DNA from: Alphaproteobacteria bacterium
Lineage (GTDB): Bacteria > Pseudomonadota > Alphaproteobacteria > Rhizobiales > Rhizobiaceae
NCBI GenBank assembly: GCA_017308345.1
Contig: JAFKFE010001019.1
Location: forward strand, 1-6,649
Length of the DNA stretch: 6,649 bases
Direction: 5' to 3'
How positions within the stretch are numbered: the first letter of the stretch is position 1; each line of letters opens with the position of its first letter. This document shows, in pieces, positions 6,009-6,649 of the stretch. Below the pieces are notes generated by a model that was given only the letters and a program-made list of their open reading frames with translations, did not search any database and was not told where the DNA came from. Made by a program: the position numbers and the translations under genes.

Positions 6009-6038
6009 CCGGCATTTGGCGTCCGCGCCAGATGCCGG
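6009..6038 (+). promoter_or_regulatory. Intercistronic RNA hairpin with a UCCG tetraloop
   Basis: The 13-base arms CCGGCATTTGGCG and CGCCAGATGCCGG pair fully, with one U-G wobble, around the four-base loop TCCG, a UNCG-type tetraloop. It starts 13 bases after the binding-protein stop codon and ends 28 bases before the ATPase start. No T-run follows, so full intrinsic termination is unlikely. Such hairpins after binding-protein genes commonly protect the upstream mRNA and let the binding protein be made in excess of the membrane parts; that role is inferred here. Confidence 0.7.
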
Positions 6039-6066
6039 CCTGTCTGCTTGCCTGGCGAGTGATACC

Positions 6067-6649
<583 letters not shown>

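Overview
The window is GC-rich and densely coded, with Shine-Dalgarno-led genes. It looks like accessory catabolic DNA from a proteobacterium, most likely an alphaproteobacterium; this is an inference from base composition and protein style, and no marker gene is present. It carries six protein genes: an acyl-CoA ligase cut by the left edge, an acyl-CoA dehydrogenase, a GntR-type regulator, two crotonase-fold proteins, a sugar-type ABC substrate-binding protein, and a seventh partial gene for a sugar-type ABC ATPase cut by the right edge.

Left part (1-2337): the ligase and an ACAD10/11-like dehydrogenase lie in the same direction, followed closely by the regulator. This matches the opening steps of a CoA-thioester (beta-oxidation-like) route: activation, then alpha,beta-dehydrogenation. 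The ligase has Asn where the family has its catalytic A10 lysine. The dehydrogenase has Asp at the place of the usual catalytic Glu.

Middle (2338-4675): the regulator (plus strand) and the first crotonase (minus strand) run into each other tail to tail. Family-like sequence of both stops at the same point, about 2952-2966. Neither has a stop codon there, so each open frame continues on the antisense of the other. The simplest reading is a deletion that joined the two 3' ends, removing the last helices of the regulator's ligand domain and the stop codon of the crotonase. The second crotonase diverges from the first across a short intergenic region.

Right part (4676-6649): an intergenic region with a candidate promoter leads to a periplasmic binding protein with a clear signal peptide, then a strong intercistronic hairpin, then the RbsA-like ATPase. 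The 9-base palindrome TGTCNGACA, fitting FadR-subfamily GntR operators, occurs both between the divergent crotonases and in front of the transporter. I infer one regulon: uptake of a polar substrate, CoA activation, and oxidation, controlled by the adjacent GntR protein, whose sensor domain is broken in this sequence. The substrate cannot be named from the sequence.
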